6,797 nt of DNA from NCBI GenBank assembly GCA_030641945.1, contig DAOWLL010000094.1:1-6797 (forward strand), given 5' to 3'. How positions within the stretch are numbered: the stretch's first letter is position 1; the number at the start of each line of letters is the position of its first letter. The notes beneath the pieces were generated by a model. The model saw only the letters and a program-made list of their open reading frames with translations, had not been told where the DNA came from and did not search any database. This document shows positions 6,067 to 6,797 of this stretch, piece by piece. The stretch comes from Gammaproteobacteria bacterium (GTDB taxonomy: Bacteria > Pseudomonadota > Gammaproteobacteria > SZUA-229). A program made the translations under genes and the position numbers.

Positions 6067-6731
6067 GCTGCCGCCTCGGTGCGAAAATCAAGAAAATCGA
6101 TGACGCGGTCAAAGCGTGGCAGCAGTTCATGATCATGTGTGACTGCCAGCAAGGAAGCACCATGAGACTCGACATTTTCAAATAACAAATCAAGAATCCT
6201 GCCCTTGTTACGCGGATCCAGATTGCCCGTCGCTTCATCGGCAAGGATTAATTGAGGCTGCGGCAATAAAGCGCGGCAGATAGCCGCACGCTGTTTCTCA
6301 CCCTGAGACAACTCACCGCTGAAACGTTTCAGTTTGTCGCCAATCCCAAGCCCGTTTGCCAGATCAATCGCACGTTGCTGTACCTGCTGGGTTAATTTCA
6401 GTGCGCGAGTAATGCGATAGGGATGCAGAATGTTATCCAGTACATTCAGGTAGTCGAGCAGTTCAAAATCCTGAAACACAAAGCCGATATTGGAGATTCT
6501 GAAATCGCGCCGTCTGGCATCGCTACAGGAACTGACAATCTGATCGGCTACTGTCACTGCCCCCTGCTGTGGCCGGTTGATCCCGGCTATCAGGTTTAAC
6601 AAGGTGGTCTTGCCAGAGCCGCTCGGACCAATAACCGCGACTTTCTCACCTTGCGCCACAGACATGTGCGGAATAGACAGGTGAAATTCACCTTGCGGGT
6701 AGTGAAATTCGAGTGCCTCGATCTCAATCAT
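6063..6731 (-). CDS. LolD/MacB-type ABC transporter ATPase
   Basis: This 222-residue ATP-binding subunit has all nucleotide-binding motifs: Walker A GPSGSGKT (35-42), Q-loop Gln87 in VFQDFELLDYLNV, signature LSQGE (141-145), Walker B LILADEAT (161-168) with the catalytic Glu167, D-loop GNLD (169-172) and switch His199. The signature has Gln where LolD usually has Gly (LSGGE), a tolerated variation. Its length, with no extra C-terminal domain, fits the LolD/MacB/FtsE group that pairs with FtsX-type permeases rather than the ZnuC group, and the next gene is indeed such a permease, overlapping by 4 nt. It should power conformational changes of that permease from the cytoplasmic side. The ATG at 6731 gives the usual N-terminus (MIEIEALEFHYP), but no good Shine-Dalgarno is visible (GACGGTAAATCTACG precedes it). 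It is the first operon gene visible, and a further gene beyond the window edge cannot be excluded. Confidence 0.93.
   Translation of the reverse strand: MIEIEALEFHYPQGEFHLSIPHMSVAQGEKVAVIGPSGSGKTTLLNLIAGINRPQQGAVTVADQIVSSCSDARRRDFRISNIGFVFQDFELLDYLNVLDNILHPYRITRALKLTQQVQQRAIDLANGLGIGDKLKRFSGELSQGEKQRAAICRALLPQPQLILADEATGNLDPRNKGRILDLLFENVESHGASLLAVTHDHELLPRFDRVIDFLDFRTEAAA
6074..6077 (-). promoter_or_regulatory. Ribosome binding site deciding the TTG start of the permease
   Basis: GAGG on the reverse strand, inside the last codons of the ATPase gene, stands 7 nt before TTG at 6066-6064. There is no ATG at the place where the conserved permease N-terminus begins, so this site supports TTG initiation and coupling to ATPase translation. 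Confidence 0.6.
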
Positions 6732-6760
6732 CGTAGATTTACCGTCAAATTACTCTTGTA

Positions 6761-6783
6761 GAGAATTTCTCATAGTGCATTTC
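6761..6783 (-). promoter_or_regulatory. Weak Zur-box-like sequence upstream of the ABC operon
   Basis: The reverse strand from 6783 to 6761 begins GAAATG and ends TTCTC, 30-52 nt before the ATPase start. Against the gammaproteobacterial Zur consensus as I recall it (GAAATG half-site, TTATAATATAA-like centre, mirrored half-site) I count 14 of 23 identical bases, but only 5 of 11 dyad pairs hold. The inner part GAGAAATTCTC (6771-6761) is itself a perfect 5-bp-arm palindrome. Any operator role is speculative, and no convincing -35/-10 pair was found around it. Confidence 0.2.
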
Positions 6784-6797
6784 ATGAATCCAATATC

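Overview
The window looks like chromosomal DNA from a gammaproteobacterium. The clues are Shine-Dalgarno sites, tightly packed operons, E. coli-type protein families (YjbB-like Na/Pi transporter, CorB/YfjD-like CNNM protein, LolD-like ATPase) and a RAYT transposase remnant. I cannot name the species. Composition is uneven: the rightward transporter gene is richer in G+C (39 of 60 bases at 781-840) than the leftward genes (29 of 60 at 2821-2880).

Layout. 1-476 is a scar of mobile DNA: a 100-bp imperfect palindrome (8-107), then the reverse-strand C-terminal tail of a REP-associated (RAYT/IS200-like) transposase (about 207-401). On the plus strand follow a Na/Pi cotransporter-family protein with a PhoU-like tail (477-2270) and a small, very basic protein of unknown function (2326-2568). 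From about 2584 to the right end all genes read leftward. Only 15 bp separate the two converging sets. In order of transcription from the right end the leftward genes are: a LolD/MacB-type ABC ATPase (6731-6063), an FtsX/MacB-type permease (6066-4888, TTG start, 4-nt TTGA overlap with the ATPase), a TroA/ZnuA-like periplasmic binding protein (4861-3965), and, after a 139-bp gap, a CNNM/CBS/CorC-domain membrane protein (3825-2584).

How the genes fit together. The ATPase, permease and binding protein form one operon and probably one envelope ABC system. This is the most interesting part of the window. A cluster-9-type metal-binding protein would normally work with a ZnuB-type importer permease, but here it sits with an FtsX-type permease. 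The binding protein has also lost two of the three histidines that classical relatives use to hold zinc or manganese, yet keeps a His-rich loop. The permease carries its own His clusters in the periplasmic domain. The nearest known parallel I can recall is the Zur-regulated PA4063-PA4066 (P. aeruginosa) and Zrg (Vibrio) type of locus, which pairs a similar ATPase and permease with a different His-rich protein. A metal-related role is therefore reasonable, but it is an inference. The flanking genes (phosphate transporter, Mg/Co-type CNNM protein) also concern inorganic ions but show no operon link to the ABC genes.
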